Of a stretch of 24,716 nt of DNA, positions 9,101-16,680 are shown piece by piece. Both the position numbers and the translations under genes were made by a program. Position 1 is the first letter of the stretch, and every line of letters begins with the position of its first letter. This stretch comes from 4572-123 sp002084545 (lineage in GTDB: Bacteria > Desulfobacterota > Desulfobacteria > Desulfobacterales > 4572-123): NCBI GenBank assembly GCA_029939715.1, contig JAOZSJ010000052.1, positions 1 to 24,716 of the forward strand, read 5' to 3'. The notes under the pieces were generated by a model that was not told the origin of the DNA, did no database searches, and was given only the letters and a program-made list of their open reading frames with translations.

Positions 9101-9616
9101 GATATGTTTTTAAAGCTCATGGAAAATACGATGTCAGAGCTGAAAGGCGAGCCGGTCCGCGAAGAGCTGGAGCCGGAAATTAATTTGCCCATGTCAGCTT
9201 TTATGGCGGAATCGTACATCAGCGATATTGATCAGCGACTGGTTGCCTACCGGCGCCTTGCCGGGATGACGACTTTAAAGGAAATCTCGGATTTTAAAAC
9301 CGAATTGATTGACCGTTACGGTCCGCTGCCCAGGGAGGGAGCTAATCTTCTTTTGAAAATTATGCTTAAGGTGCTGTCCGTCAAAGCCGGTGTGAAAAGG
9401 CTCGATTTGCTGAACCACCAATTGCTGCTTTATTTTTCAGAAATTCATCAGAAAAATCCTCTTGGCATTGTCGATATGGTTATGGCCGGGAAAAAGAGAT
9501 TTGTATTGACTCCCAAGAATGTGTTCAAGGCCACATTGACTCCCGACAGCCCCGGCAGACTTTTACTACAGACCAAAAATATCTTGCAAGAAATTGCCCA
9601 ACATGTTAGCGAATAA
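6095..9616 (+). CDS. mfd: Transcription-repair coupling factor Mfd
   Basis: DNA translocase that removes RNA polymerase stalled at lesions and recruits the UvrA excision machinery. The N-terminal third is the UvrB-like homology region (DALLQKVVPK and VRGGILDLFSP are recognisable). It is followed by the CarD-like polymerase-interaction domain at about 505-570 (DDLVVHADHGIGCYQGL). The RecG-like helicase core has Walker A GDVGYGKTE with Lys664 and motif II DEEQ at 759-762, then LALTATPIPRTLHMSL, ESGLDIPSANT and QLRGRVGRS. A C-terminal TRCF domain (about 1010-1110) completes it. The length of 1173 residues is normal. The start is GTG at 6095; no ATG or good ribosome binding site is nearby, and upstream there is only the opposite-strand tRNA, so the mRNA start must lie within or beyond the tRNA gene. 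Confidence 0.97.
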   Translation: MQLKQNQEKISLEALIDEFQTSEYGVDCTGLSSSSRAYWAARLFKSIKFSVCVVLPSAGEAETFIEDLRFFLKNDRDAVIYFPPYNILPFKFLAYHNETAANRIRALYRMLALQKSSLIVTTVDALLQKVVPKQVLNSYSELVISGEELDRDNLIEKLNAGGYVRSAIVEEPGDYSVRGGILDLFSPLYPDPLRLDLFGDMVESIRLFSAVNQRTIKEISEAVILPAREIILPKAELEQIITRIRKRAAGLPIPVSRVRELIDRIKREGIFSGIESMMSMIYPELGTFFDYVPHGTVQVLIEPAQLEKAARDILDQTKENYLASSRAGNFCVTPQDLYLKWAEVKKMLSRGKMAIARMLPVTGDTKALGGHLHQCRVNVESTPGTIIQPKAGTSHGEMFAPLVNWINEQREIRRDVILACETQSQAKRLKALLKPYKINPGILDNFPDTRRAMGMVSICIGHVSAGFIWIDEAMALVTEKEIFGNVRTRKRPSRPKAQTRFLGLEDLKKDDLVVHADHGIGCYQGLVKLKLDRTTNDFLQICYLDDDKLYLPVDRMGMIQKYMGVDGIIPLLDKMGGKSWNRIKAKVKKSVEKIAGDLLKLYAARKVKQGHAFRVNEEIFRNFEIGFDYEETADQRKAIEDVLYDMSQPTPMDRLVCGDVGYGKTEVALRAAFWAVNGGKQVAVLVPTTVLAEQHFSTFTDRFRQFPINIACLSRFKSSKEARTTISELKSGKLDIVIGTHRLLSPDVRFKDLGLIVLDEEQRFGVKHKEKLKKIRDTVDVLALTATPIPRTLHMSLMGVRDISIISTPPEHRQAIITYISEFEDLITGEAIRNELKRGGQIFFVHNNIHSIERMAGHLRKIVPEVRLDVAHGRMNEDELEKVMLRFMNREIDLLVTTTIIESGLDIPSANTILINRADRFGLAQIYQLRGRVGRSNEQAYAYLFIPDESTLGKNARKRLKVLMEHSDLGSGFQIAMNDLKIRGGGTILGESQSGQIAAVGYDMFLKLMENTMSELKGEPVREELEPEINLPMSAFMAESYISDIDQRLVAYRRLAGMTTLKEISDFKTELIDRYGPLPREGANLLLKIMLKVLSVKAGVKRLDLLNHQLLLYFSEIHQKNPLGIVDMVMAGKKRFVLTPKNVFKATLTPDSPGRLLLQTKNILQEIAQHVSE

Positions 9617-9675
9617 TCCTTTGTAGTTATAACAACGAACCTGTAAAAGCTTACGATCCAAGAGAGATACTCTAA

Positions 9676-10407
9676 TTGCCGGGCAAGAAAGTTTGCGGAT
9701 TAAAAGATTTAATTCTGGTTCTTCTTATCGGTTTAGGCCTGACAGGCTGCAGTGATTCAGGTGCCGGCGGCAGTGTTGATATTTTAGTCCAGGTTGGTAA
9801 AAGCGTTATGACCGCGGACGAGTTCAACCAGGTCTTTGATATGGCCGGATACGTCAATACCGGCGGGTATGAAGCCGATTCGCATCAATATGAAGCGGCA
9901 CGGTTGCGTATACTCAATCAGCTTACCGAAGAGTTGATTATAGTTGAAAGAGCCAGGGAACTGGGTATCACGGTTTCCGATCCGGAACTTGAGACTGAAA
10001 TTGTTGATACAAGGAAGGATTACCCTGATAATACCTTTGAAAAGACCCTGCTGGAAAATGCAATTTTGTTTCAAGCCTGGCGAAAACGATTACGCCGGCA
10101 CATGCTCGTGAAAAAAGTAATTGAAAAAGAGCTGGAGGAACAGGCCCTGATAACTCTTGATGATATCAGGACTTATTATAATGACAATCCAACCGGCGGT
10201 AATGAAAGGGCGGGGCAAAAACAGGGAACTGACGGAATAGATTTTGCGACAGTTGTGAAATTGAGGCGGGATAAGGCGCTGCGGGCTTATCAACCATGGA
10301 TAAAAGATTTGTATAAAAAATATCAAATTAAGATTAATTATTCTTTGTGGGACAAAATTACAGATTCGCCGGCAAGAGATAAGGAATTTGGAACTGTTCC
10401 CGAGTAG
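9676..10407 (+). CDS. SurA-like periplasmic chaperone lipoprotein without isomerase domain
   Basis: Probable lipoprotein chaperone that assists outer membrane protein folding. A signal peptide ends in the lipobox LTGC with lipidated Cys25. Residues 35-165 resemble the SurA N-terminal chaperone domain: VGKSVMTADEF, then the helical QLTEELIIVERARELGITVSDPELE. The DDIRTYYNDN segment (162-171) normally leads into a parvulin PpiC domain of about 95 residues. Here only about 18 residues follow before the closing helix (from about 190: KLRRDKALRAYQPWIKDLY). The protein is thus chaperone-only. The start is TTG at 9676, after AGAGAG. It sits 59 bases after mfd and upstream of a second SurA-type gene. 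The residue after the lipidated Cys is Ser, which favours the outer membrane (inference). Confidence 0.75.
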   Translation: MPGKKVCGLKDLILVLLIGLGLTGCSDSGAGGSVDILVQVGKSVMTADEFNQVFDMAGYVNTGGYEADSHQYEAARLRILNQLTEELIIVERARELGITVSDPELETEIVDTRKDYPDNTFEKTLLENAILFQAWRKRLRRHMLVKKVIEKELEEQALITLDDIRTYYNDNPTGGNERAGQKQGTDGIDFATVVKLRRDKALRAYQPWIKDLYKKYQIKINYSLWDKITDSPARDKEFGTVPE

Positions 10408-10437
10408 TGCCCGGCAGTCATGATTTAGTAAACTATT

Positions 10438-10537
10438 NNNNNNNNNNNNNNNNNNNNNNNNNNNNNNNNNNNNNNNNNNNNNNNNNNNNNNNNNNNNNNN
10501 NNNNNNNNNNNNNNNNNNNNNNNNNNNNNNNNNNNNN
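10438..10537. other. Assembly gap (100 N) between two SurA-type genes
   Basis: Exactly 100 Ns, so its true length and contents are unknown. It falls between the stop codon of the first SurA-like gene and the start of the next, with about 30 bases of sequence on each side and no repeat visible at the edges. Confidence 0.98.
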
Positions 10538-10566
10538 ATTATTCTGGATGAGCTGAAATATTACAT

Positions 10567-11568
10567 ATGGTCACAAAATTTTTTAAAGAAAAAAATAAGG
10601 TACTGGCATGCTGCGGGCTTTTGTACCTTTTTTTATTGTTGCTGCCTGGAGTATCCGGTTCCACAAAAATCGTTGATCGAATTGCAGCAGTGGTTAATGA
10701 CGATATTATACTGCTGTCTGAACTAAACCGTTCTTTCGCGCCTTACATGGAGAAAATTAAAGCCTCTGGATATTCGCCTGAAAAAGAGAAGGAGATGATT
10801 TTCAAGGCGCGTGAAAATATTCTCAAGCAGTTAATCGAGCGTAAACTGATCGATCAGGAAATAAAAAACTCGCATATCTCGGTCAGCGAAAAAGAGATTG
10901 ATAATGCCATTGAACGGATTAAGAAAGATAATTTTTTTACTGCTGAAGATTTAATTAAGGCATTGGAAAACGATGGCAAGACCATCGAAGAGCTGCGCGG
11001 GAATATCAGGGAACAGATCTTAAGAAAGAAGCTGATTAATTTTGAAGTACAATCGAAAATCGTTATCACCCGTGATGATATCAAAACTTTTTATGACAGC
11101 CATAAAGAGAGCTACAGCGGGGTCAAGAAGGTTTATTTGAAAAATATACTCATGCAGATTCCCGCAGGTGCCGGTGAGAAAGAAAAGCTTGCCGTTTATG
11201 CTCAAATGGAAGCGGTGTATAAAAGGATTGAAAAAGGAGAACGTTTTGAAGATCTGGCCATGGCTTTTTCTCAGGCCCCGCAGGCCTCCAACGGGGGAGA
11301 TTTGGGGTTTTTCAGAATTGATGCACTTGCGCCGAAACTTCAGAAAGCCATCGATGGATTATCGGCCGGTGAAATGACTAAGATTCTGGACACCGATCAG
11401 GGCTATCAGATATTTTTTGTACAAGAAATTGCCAGGGTGGGGGCAAAATCAATGGAAGAAGCGTCTCCCGAGATTGAGCAGAAACTGTTTAATGAAATCG
11501 TCGACAATAAATTTAAGACATGGTTGGAAAACCTTCGCAAACGGTCGCATATAAAGATCATAAGATAG
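10567..11568 (+). CDS. surA: SurA-type periplasmic peptidyl-prolyl isomerase
   Basis: Periplasmic chaperone and peptidyl-prolyl cis-trans isomerase for outer membrane proteins. A signal peptide covers about residues 1-32 (hydrophobic core LLYLFLLLLPGVSG). The SurA N-terminal chaperone domain follows (IVDRIAAVVNDDIILLSEL, then helical to about 165). One parvulin domain lies at about 185-290, with recognisable FEDLAMAFSQAP, NGGDLGFF and GYQIFFV; a C-terminal helix closes the fold. Escherichia coli SurA has two parvulin domains; one-domain forms are common in other phyla. It follows the parvulin-less SurA-like gene after the gap, and only 24 bases separate it from the RodZ-like gene, so these envelope genes are probably co-transcribed. 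Confidence 0.87.
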   Translation: MVTKFFKEKNKVLACCGLLYLFLLLLPGVSGSTKIVDRIAAVVNDDIILLSELNRSFAPYMEKIKASGYSPEKEKEMIFKARENILKQLIERKLIDQEIKNSHISVSEKEIDNAIERIKKDNFFTAEDLIKALENDGKTIEELRGNIREQILRKKLINFEVQSKIVITRDDIKTFYDSHKESYSGVKKVYLKNILMQIPAGAGEKEKLAVYAQMEAVYKRIEKGERFEDLAMAFSQAPQASNGGDLGFFRIDALAPKLQKAIDGLSAGEMTKILDTDQGYQIFFVQEIARVGAKSMEEASPEIEQKLFNEIVDNKFKTWLENLRKRSHIKIIR

Positions 11569-11592
11569 TGATCATTGTGCAGGTTACAGGCT

Positions 11593-12330
11593 ATGAGCTT
11601 TGAATATGATGAGTTGTCTTTTGGTAGTTACATAAAGACGAGGCGATTGGAAAGAGCCATACCTCTGGAGGCGATTTCCCGAAAAACTCATATTACGGTT
11701 GAAATGCTTCTTTTACTTGAAAAAGAGGTGTATGCCGATTTGCCGGCACAGGTATATGTCAAAGGGTTTATCCGTGAATATGCCAAAGTTGTCGGAATAG
11801 ATGCTGAAGATGCGGTAAGGCGATATCTGGCAGATTATAAGGCTTACCTTAAAGCAACAACAGCAAAAATCGGAAGGTTTCAATTTGTGACCGCGATCGG
11901 GCCGCGGATGATGATTGCCCTGGTGGTGCTGGCAGCCGTAATCGCGTTATCTGTCGGGGGCGTTATTTTTTTGCCGGATAAATCTCCTTCCGGCCAAAAT
12001 AGTTCGGGCACGGCCTTGCCCCGGAATAATGCCGGTAACATAACGGCATCCGCCGGTGGTACAATCCTGAAACAACCGGCCGGCAATAAGGCTGCAACAC
12101 CCCTGACACTTGATGTAACCGTATCCGAGAAAACCTGGCTTAAGGCTATTGTCGATAGCGGAACTCCGGATGTGTATTATCTGGTACCCCAGGATAGACT
12201 GGTGCTTCAGGCGGTATCCGGATTTAATCTGCTGATCGGAAGTGCGACGGGTGTAAAGCTGCTTCTCGATGGCAAACCGGTGAAAATTTCGGGCAAAAGC
12301 GGGCAGATGGTCAATATTCAACTGCCTTGA
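11593..12330 (+). CDS. RodZ-like membrane helix-turn-helix protein (HTH_25/DUF4115)
   Basis: Bitopic inner membrane protein related to the cell-shape factor RodZ. A cytoplasmic Cro/HTH_25 domain occupies about residues 9-70 (FGSYIKTRRLERAIPLEAIS, then YVKGFIREYAKVVGID). One membrane helix lies at about 104-127. A Ser/Gly/Asn/Ala-rich linker follows, and a periplasmic DUF4115 domain lies at about 168-245 (VTVSEKTWLKAIVD; VKLLLDGKPVKI). The ATG at 11593 is preferred over an in-frame TTG at 11575 because CAGG precedes it and the extra six residues are not family-like. Whether it truly works in the MreB elongation complex is inference. An imperfect terminator follows. Confidence 0.85.
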   Translation: MSFEYDELSFGSYIKTRRLERAIPLEAISRKTHITVEMLLLLEKEVYADLPAQVYVKGFIREYAKVVGIDAEDAVRRYLADYKAYLKATTAKIGRFQFVTAIGPRMMIALVVLAAVIALSVGGVIFLPDKSPSGQNSSGTALPRNNAGNITASAGGTILKQPAGNKAATPLTLDVTVSEKTWLKAIVDSGTPDVYYLVPQDRLVLQAVSGFNLLIGSATGVKLLLDGKPVKISGKSGQMVNIQLP

Positions 12331-12365
12331 AAAATCCGGCCCTCCGGGACGGGATTTTTATTTTC
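12331..12365 (+). terminator. Probable terminator after the RodZ-like gene
   Basis: An imperfect hairpin pairs aaaatcc...ggccc with gggac...ggatttt (12331-12355) and is followed by tttttattttc. It starts directly after the stop codon of the RodZ-like gene and would separate the envelope genes from mgtE. Confidence 0.65.
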
Positions 12366-12392
12366 GATCCTAATAAATAATGGACAGATGCC

Positions 12393-13745
12393 ATGGAAAG
12401 TGATCGTAACCGAATACTTACGGAAAGCATCAAAAGACTTTTGCGGCGCAAAGCGATTTCCCATCTGCGCAAGATTGTAAATAAAACGCATGCAGCGGAT
12501 CTGTCGGGTGTATTTTATAATTTGTCGACTGTAGATCAGCTCAAGCTTTTTGACCTGATCGAGGATATCGAACAGAAAGGGGTCCTTTTCAGCGAGCTTG
12601 ATGAGGATATTTTTCTTGATCTGGTTGAGGGCATTGAACTTGACGAGATGGTTAAGATCCTCGAGTATATGCCCAATGATGATGTTACGGATCTGATTTC
12701 TCGTCTGCCTGAAGAGACCGCCGATGCCGTTCTCGACAAAATGAAAAATGAGGATTCGGACGAGGTCGAGGGGCTGCTTCGCTATGGAGACGATACCGCC
12801 GGCGGCATCATGGTTCCCGATTTTATTGCCCTGCGGGACGACACCACTGCCGGGGAAGCCATCGAATCACTTCAAAAAGAACACCTTGGAGTTGAAATGC
12901 CCTTCTATCTTTATGCTGTTGATGAGCATAACAGACTGGTGGGCGTCAGTTCCCTGCGCCAGTTGGTGGTTGTCCCTCCCGAAACGCCCCTTAAAGAGTT
13001 TATGGCCACGGATGTTTTTTCCGTACAAACGGATATGGACCAGGAGGAGGTGGCCAAACTGGTAGCCCGCTACGATATTCTGGCCGTTCCGGTGGTAGAT
13101 GAGAATAATGAACTGGTGGGAATTGTAACGGTGGACGATGTTATCGATATTTTCAGACAGGAGGCCACCGAAGATATTTTGAAAATGGCCGGTGTGGGCG
13201 AGGAGTTTGTTGAAACCCAGACTGTATTGAAAAGCACACGAATTCGTCTGCCATGGCTTTTTGCAAGTTGTGCCGGCGGTATTATTGCTTTTTTTATTAT
13301 CGGACGATTTGAGGAAAGCCTTAGCCGGCTCACCTATCTGGCGGCATTTATTCCGGTGATTATGGGGATGGGAGGCAACATCGGCACACAGTCCTCCACG
13401 ATTGTCGTCAGGGGACTTGCCACGGGACGGCTGAATGTCAGGGATATCTGGACAGTCGTCTCCAAGGAGATTGCAGTCGGGCTTATTTTAGGATTTGTAT
13501 ATGCCTTTCTTATCGGCCTGGTAGCCCAGATACAATACAGCCAGGCAGCCCTGGCTGCCGCGGTCGGTCTTGCGGTTATCTGCTCAATGACCATTGCCGC
13601 CCTGGTGGGTTCCCTGGTACCCATGCTTTTTGCCAGGTTTAATGTTGACCCGGCGGTTGCCACGGGGCCATTTGTAACAACTGCAATTGATATCATCAGT
13701 GTATTTTTCTATTTCAAAATTGCGACAGTCTTTCTTGGAATATGA
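12393..13745 (+). CDS. mgtE: Magnesium transporter MgtE
   Basis: Channel-like inner membrane magnesium importer gated by internal magnesium. The acidic helical MgtE N domain lies at about residues 30-130, and two CBS domains at about 138-194 and 202-257 (AVPVVDENNELVGIVTVDD). Then come a connecting helix and five membrane helices from about 285. The conserved pore segment PVIMGMGGNIGTQSST starts at 321. The magnesium-binding Asp of the last helices is Asp433 (TTAIDIISV). The length is normal. recO starts 3 bases after its stop, so the two are probably translated from one message. There is no room upstream for a magnesium riboswitch: only about 60 bases separate it from the preceding gene and these hold a terminator. 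Confidence 0.95.
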   Translation: MESDRNRILTESIKRLLRRKAISHLRKIVNKTHAADLSGVFYNLSTVDQLKLFDLIEDIEQKGVLFSELDEDIFLDLVEGIELDEMVKILEYMPNDDVTDLISRLPEETADAVLDKMKNEDSDEVEGLLRYGDDTAGGIMVPDFIALRDDTTAGEAIESLQKEHLGVEMPFYLYAVDEHNRLVGVSSLRQLVVVPPETPLKEFMATDVFSVQTDMDQEEVAKLVARYDILAVPVVDENNELVGIVTVDDVIDIFRQEATEDILKMAGVGEEFVETQTVLKSTRIRLPWLFASCAGGIIAFFIIGRFEESLSRLTYLAAFIPVIMGMGGNIGTQSSTIVVRGLATGRLNVRDIWTVVSKEIAVGLILGFVYAFLIGLVAQIQYSQAALAAAVGLAVICSMTIAALVGSLVPMLFARFNVDPAVATGPFVTTAIDIISVFFYFKIATVFLGI

Positions 13746-13748
13746 TCC

Positions 13749-14522
13749 ATGCCAGGTTTTTCCATACCCGCCATCATGCTGCGCCGAATGGATTTGGGTG
13801 ATTATGATATTCTGGTAACCTTTTTTACCACTGACCGGGGTAAAGTTTCGGCTGTTGCCAAATATGCAAAAAAAAGCGTTAAGCGGTTTGCAGGTGTGCT
13901 TGAGCTTTTTTCTGTTTTGCAGGTTGTGTATAAATCCGGGCGGGGCAAAGGGCTGCCTGTTCTGCAGGAGGCGGCTTTAATCCAGCCTTTTTATAAAATT
14001 CGGTATGATATACAGAAAACCGCCTATGCCAGTTACTGGTCCGAATTGATCAACAACTGGATGGAGGAGGGGCAGGAGAACAGGGAACTGTTCCGGCTGC
14101 TCCGGCATGTTCTGGGAGAACTGGACAGAGGCATTGTCGGTGATTCGGAGCTGAGTATTTTGTTTCAAACCCGTTTTATAACGCTGTCCGGTTTTGCTCC
14201 GAATCTGTCCCATTGCAGCATTTGCCGGGTCGCGGCGGATAAGACGCCAAATGGTAAAATTGCTTTTGATCTTGTGCAGGGCGGCCTTGTGTGTAAAAAA
14301 TGTGCAAACAGGACTGCCAGATACACATGGCTTTCAAAGGGAACAGTCAAACAGTTGCTGTGGCTCCAGAACGGTGATTTAAAAAAGGCAGTCAGGATCA
14401 GGTTGACCGGGCAGGCAATAAGGGAAGGCTTGAAGCTGCTGGAGGAGTTTGTCCCCTATCACCTGGGCAGGGTGCCGAAAAGCCTTAAGGTTCTGCGTCA
14501 GATACGCCCGGACTATACTTGA
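13749..14522 (+). CDS. recO: DNA repair protein RecO
   Basis: RecO anneals single strands and helps RecR load RecA onto SSB-coated DNA. The N-terminal OB-fold is recognisable (IPAIMLRRMDLGDYDILVTFFTTDRGKVSAVAKYAKKS), followed by an all-helical part. A four-Cys zinc site lies at Cys156, Cys159, Cys182 and Cys185 (HCSICR and CKKCAN). The length of 257 residues is usual. The ATG lies 3 bases after the mgtE stop and the next gene follows after 13 bases. Confidence 0.93.
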   Translation: MPGFSIPAIMLRRMDLGDYDILVTFFTTDRGKVSAVAKYAKKSVKRFAGVLELFSVLQVVYKSGRGKGLPVLQEAALIQPFYKIRYDIQKTAYASYWSELINNWMEEGQENRELFRLLRHVLGELDRGIVGDSELSILFQTRFITLSGFAPNLSHCSICRVAADKTPNGKIAFDLVQGGLVCKKCANRTARYTWLSKGTVKQLLWLQNGDLKKAVRIRLTGQAIREGLKLLEEFVPYHLGRVPKSLKVLRQIRPDYT

Positions 14523-14535
14523 TTTTTAAACAATT

Positions 14536-15594
14536 ATGTCGAAAACATTGCAATATATTCTCGAACAACAACCGGTTGAAGCTTCCGCACCATGCCGGAT
14601 AGATATGGCCGGAACGTTGGATCTTGCCACATTTTTTTATCCTTTGCAGTACCTTGGCCCCTGTACCTCCAATATAGCCATTGATTCAAGGACCCGTGTC
14701 CGCCTTTTTCCTTATCGGCGGGGGTGGATTAAAGTCTCTTCCAGGGGATTTGAAAGTGCCGAGTTTTTGTCCGGGCAGGCACCGTTTGCCCATCGGCTGG
14801 GACTGATGTTTGCCATAGCGGCTTTTTTCAGAGCTGAAGGCATTCATATAATGATTGATTCCGCATCGCCGCCCCGCAGTGCCCTTGGGGGGTCTTCTTC
14901 AGCCGGAGTTGCTCTGATAGCGGCATTTTTAAAACTCATTGAACCGGAAGAGGACTGCGCAATTCCCCGCAGGCGGATTGCCCTGCTGGCCCATGCCCTG
15001 GAGCAGAGTGTGGCGGCCGTACCCTGCGGGATGCAGGATCAATTGGCCGCGGCTTATGGCGGTGTACATGTATGGCACTGGCAGGTGAAAGAGCAGGAGG
15101 CATGTTTTTCCCGAAAGCCTCTTGTCGAAAAAAAAGATTATAATTATTTGGAAGACAGGCTGCTTCTGGCTTATTGCGGTGTTCCGCATGAATCGTGCGA
15201 TATTAACGGCCGCTGGGTCAGGCAGTTTCTTGCGGGACGGCACCGGGATGAATGGTTTGAAATTTGTAAATGTGCCCGAAAATTTGCCACGGCCCTGGCA
15301 GATAAGAATCTGGCGTCCGCCTGCATGGCAATGAACCGGGAAGTCGAGATACGGCGCGGACTTACACCTGATGTATTGGATTCAGTGGGGGAAAAACTGG
15401 TCCGGACAGCGGTTGACGGCGGCTGCGGTGCAAGGTTTACCGGAGCAGGCGGCGGCGGCTGCATCTGGGCATTAGGGAATGCCGGCGATATAGAAAAACT
15501 TAGGGAAAAATGGAAAGAAGTGCTGGCCTGCCGGGAAGGAGCCGGGCTTTTGAATGCCGTTATTGACGGTGTCGGAGTATCTGTCAGGCAATAA
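14536..15594 (+). CDS. GHMP-family sugar kinase (heptokinase/galactokinase-like)
   Basis: Cytoplasmic ATP-dependent small-molecule kinase of the GHMP superfamily. Motif 1 is early (CRIDMAGTLDLATFF, 20-34). The ATP loop PPRSALGGSSSAGVAL lies at 112-127, the conserved CGMQDQLAAAYGG follows with Asp168 as the likely catalytic base, and the C-terminal motif FTGAGGGGCIWAL closes the set. The Q-D-Q-x-A-A-x-G-G pattern resembles D-glycero-D-manno-heptose 7-phosphate kinase and fucokinase-type members more than classical galactokinase. The substrate cannot be fixed from sequence; an envelope-sugar role would fit a Gram-negative host (inference). It is 13 bases after recO and is followed by a palindromic spacer before glyQ. 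Confidence 0.8.
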   Translation: MSKTLQYILEQQPVEASAPCRIDMAGTLDLATFFYPLQYLGPCTSNIAIDSRTRVRLFPYRRGWIKVSSRGFESAEFLSGQAPFAHRLGLMFAIAAFFRAEGIHIMIDSASPPRSALGGSSSAGVALIAAFLKLIEPEEDCAIPRRRIALLAHALEQSVAAVPCGMQDQLAAAYGGVHVWHWQVKEQEACFSRKPLVEKKDYNYLEDRLLLAYCGVPHESCDINGRWVRQFLAGRHRDEWFEICKCARKFATALADKNLASACMAMNREVEIRRGLTPDVLDSVGEKLVRTAVDGGCGARFTGAGGGGCIWALGNAGDIEKLREKWKEVLACREGAGLLNAVIDGVGVSVRQ

Positions 15595-15631
15595 GCCCTT
15601 GATTCCAAATAAAACAGGTAGAGCGCCCCGC

Positions 15632-15664
15632 GCCCGCCTCGCCTGAGCGAGAGAGATGGCGGGC
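15632..15664. repeat. Palindromic hairpin in the spacer before glyQ
   Basis: The arms gcccgcc (15632-15638) and ggcgggc (15658-15664) enclose a second stem tcgc/gcga (15639-15642 and 15647-15650) with loop ctga and a 7-base purine-rich bulge on the right side. No T run follows, so it is not a standard terminator. The G+C content is far above the surroundings, which suggests a dispersed palindromic repeat; copy number elsewhere cannot be judged here. Confidence 0.5.
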
Positions 15665-15741
15665 AGGAGCGATACCACAAGTTTTCACTTTTCACTGTAC
15701 AATTGATAGCGCGACACAACAATCGAACAAAAGGACGGAAA

Positions 15742-16611
15742 ATGAATTTTCAGGAAGTGATTTTATCTTTACAGAAGTTTTGGGCACGCAAGGGCTGCGT
15801 TCTTGTCCAGCCGTATGACCTGGAAGTAGGAGCCGGTACTTTTCATCACGCTACGCTGCTGAAAGCGATTGGCCCGGAGCCCTGGAATGTTGCCTACGTG
15901 CAGCCCTCCAGGCGTCCCACGGACGGACGTTACGGTGAAAACCCCAATCGTTTGCAGCATTATTATCAGTTTCAGGTACTTCTTAAACCTTCTCCCGCGG
16001 ATGTTCAGAAACTGTACCTGCAAAGCATGAAGGTTATCGGCGTGGACCCTCTGGAACATGATATCCGATTTGTGGAAGATGACTGGGAGTCTCCGACACT
16101 GGGGGCCTCGGGGCTGGGCTGGGAAGTATGGCTGGACGGCATGGAGATCACCCAGTTTACCTATTTTCAGCAGACCGGCAGTATTGAACTGCACCCGGTA
16201 TCCGTGGAGCTTACCTATGGTCTGGAGCGGATTTGCATGTACCTGCAGGGGGTCGACAATGTTTATGATCTGAAATGGAATGATAAAATTTCCTACGGGG
16301 ATGTGCATCATCAGCAGGAGGTCGAGCAGTCCACCTACAATTTTGAGATAGCGGACGTGGATGCACTGTTCGAGTTTTTTAATAAATATGAAGCCGAAGC
16401 AAAAAAAATAGTTGCCCGGGGTCTGGTGCTTCCGGCCTATGAATATTGTCTGAAATGTTCGCATACGTTCAACCTGCTTGATGCCCGGGGGGCGATCAGC
16501 GTTACCGAACGTACCGGTTATATCGCCCGTATCCGCAATATCGTCAGGCTTTGCGCGGAAGGTTATCTGAAGCAGCGCAGGGAGATGGGTTTTCCTTTGA
16601 TGAAAAAATAA
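15742..16611 (+). CDS. glyQ: Glycyl-tRNA synthetase alpha subunit
   Basis: Catalytic subunit of the bacterial alpha2-beta2 glycyl-tRNA synthetase, a class II enzyme that charges tRNA-Gly. Signature stretches are the N-terminal FQEVILSLQKFWARKGC, VQPYDLEVGAGTFHHAT, and the motif 2 region VQPSRRPTDGRYGENPNR. WEVWLDGMEITQFTYFQQ and the helical C-terminal part with CLKCSHTFNLLDARGAIS follow. The length of 289 residues is normal. The ATG at 15742 follows AAGGACGG; an upstream in-frame TTG at 15703 is rejected. glyS begins 69 bases downstream. Confidence 0.97.
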   Translation: MNFQEVILSLQKFWARKGCVLVQPYDLEVGAGTFHHATLLKAIGPEPWNVAYVQPSRRPTDGRYGENPNRLQHYYQFQVLLKPSPADVQKLYLQSMKVIGVDPLEHDIRFVEDDWESPTLGASGLGWEVWLDGMEITQFTYFQQTGSIELHPVSVELTYGLERICMYLQGVDNVYDLKWNDKISYGDVHHQQEVEQSTYNFEIADVDALFEFFNKYEAEAKKIVARGLVLPAYEYCLKCSHTFNLLDARGAISVTERTGYIARIRNIVRLCAEGYLKQRREMGFPLMKK

Positions 16612-16680
16612 TTTGCGCAAGTCCCGAGCAGCCGGTTTAAGGTTGATGATATTGAATAATAAATTAGAACAGGGGTAATT

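Noticed and set aside
12331..12392. Magnesium riboswitch before mgtE
   Set aside because: Only 62 bases are available and most are a terminator hairpin, too short for the known magnesium-sensing leaders.
15595..15741. T-box or other riboswitch in front of glyQ
   Set aside because: No T-box consensus or specifier loop; only the palindromic hairpin is seen, and T-boxes are rare in this group.
15769..16620. Antisense frame of 283 residues opposite glyQ
   Set aside because: It covers nearly the whole glyQ gene, whose protein is unmistakable. The opposite frame has no recognisable domain.
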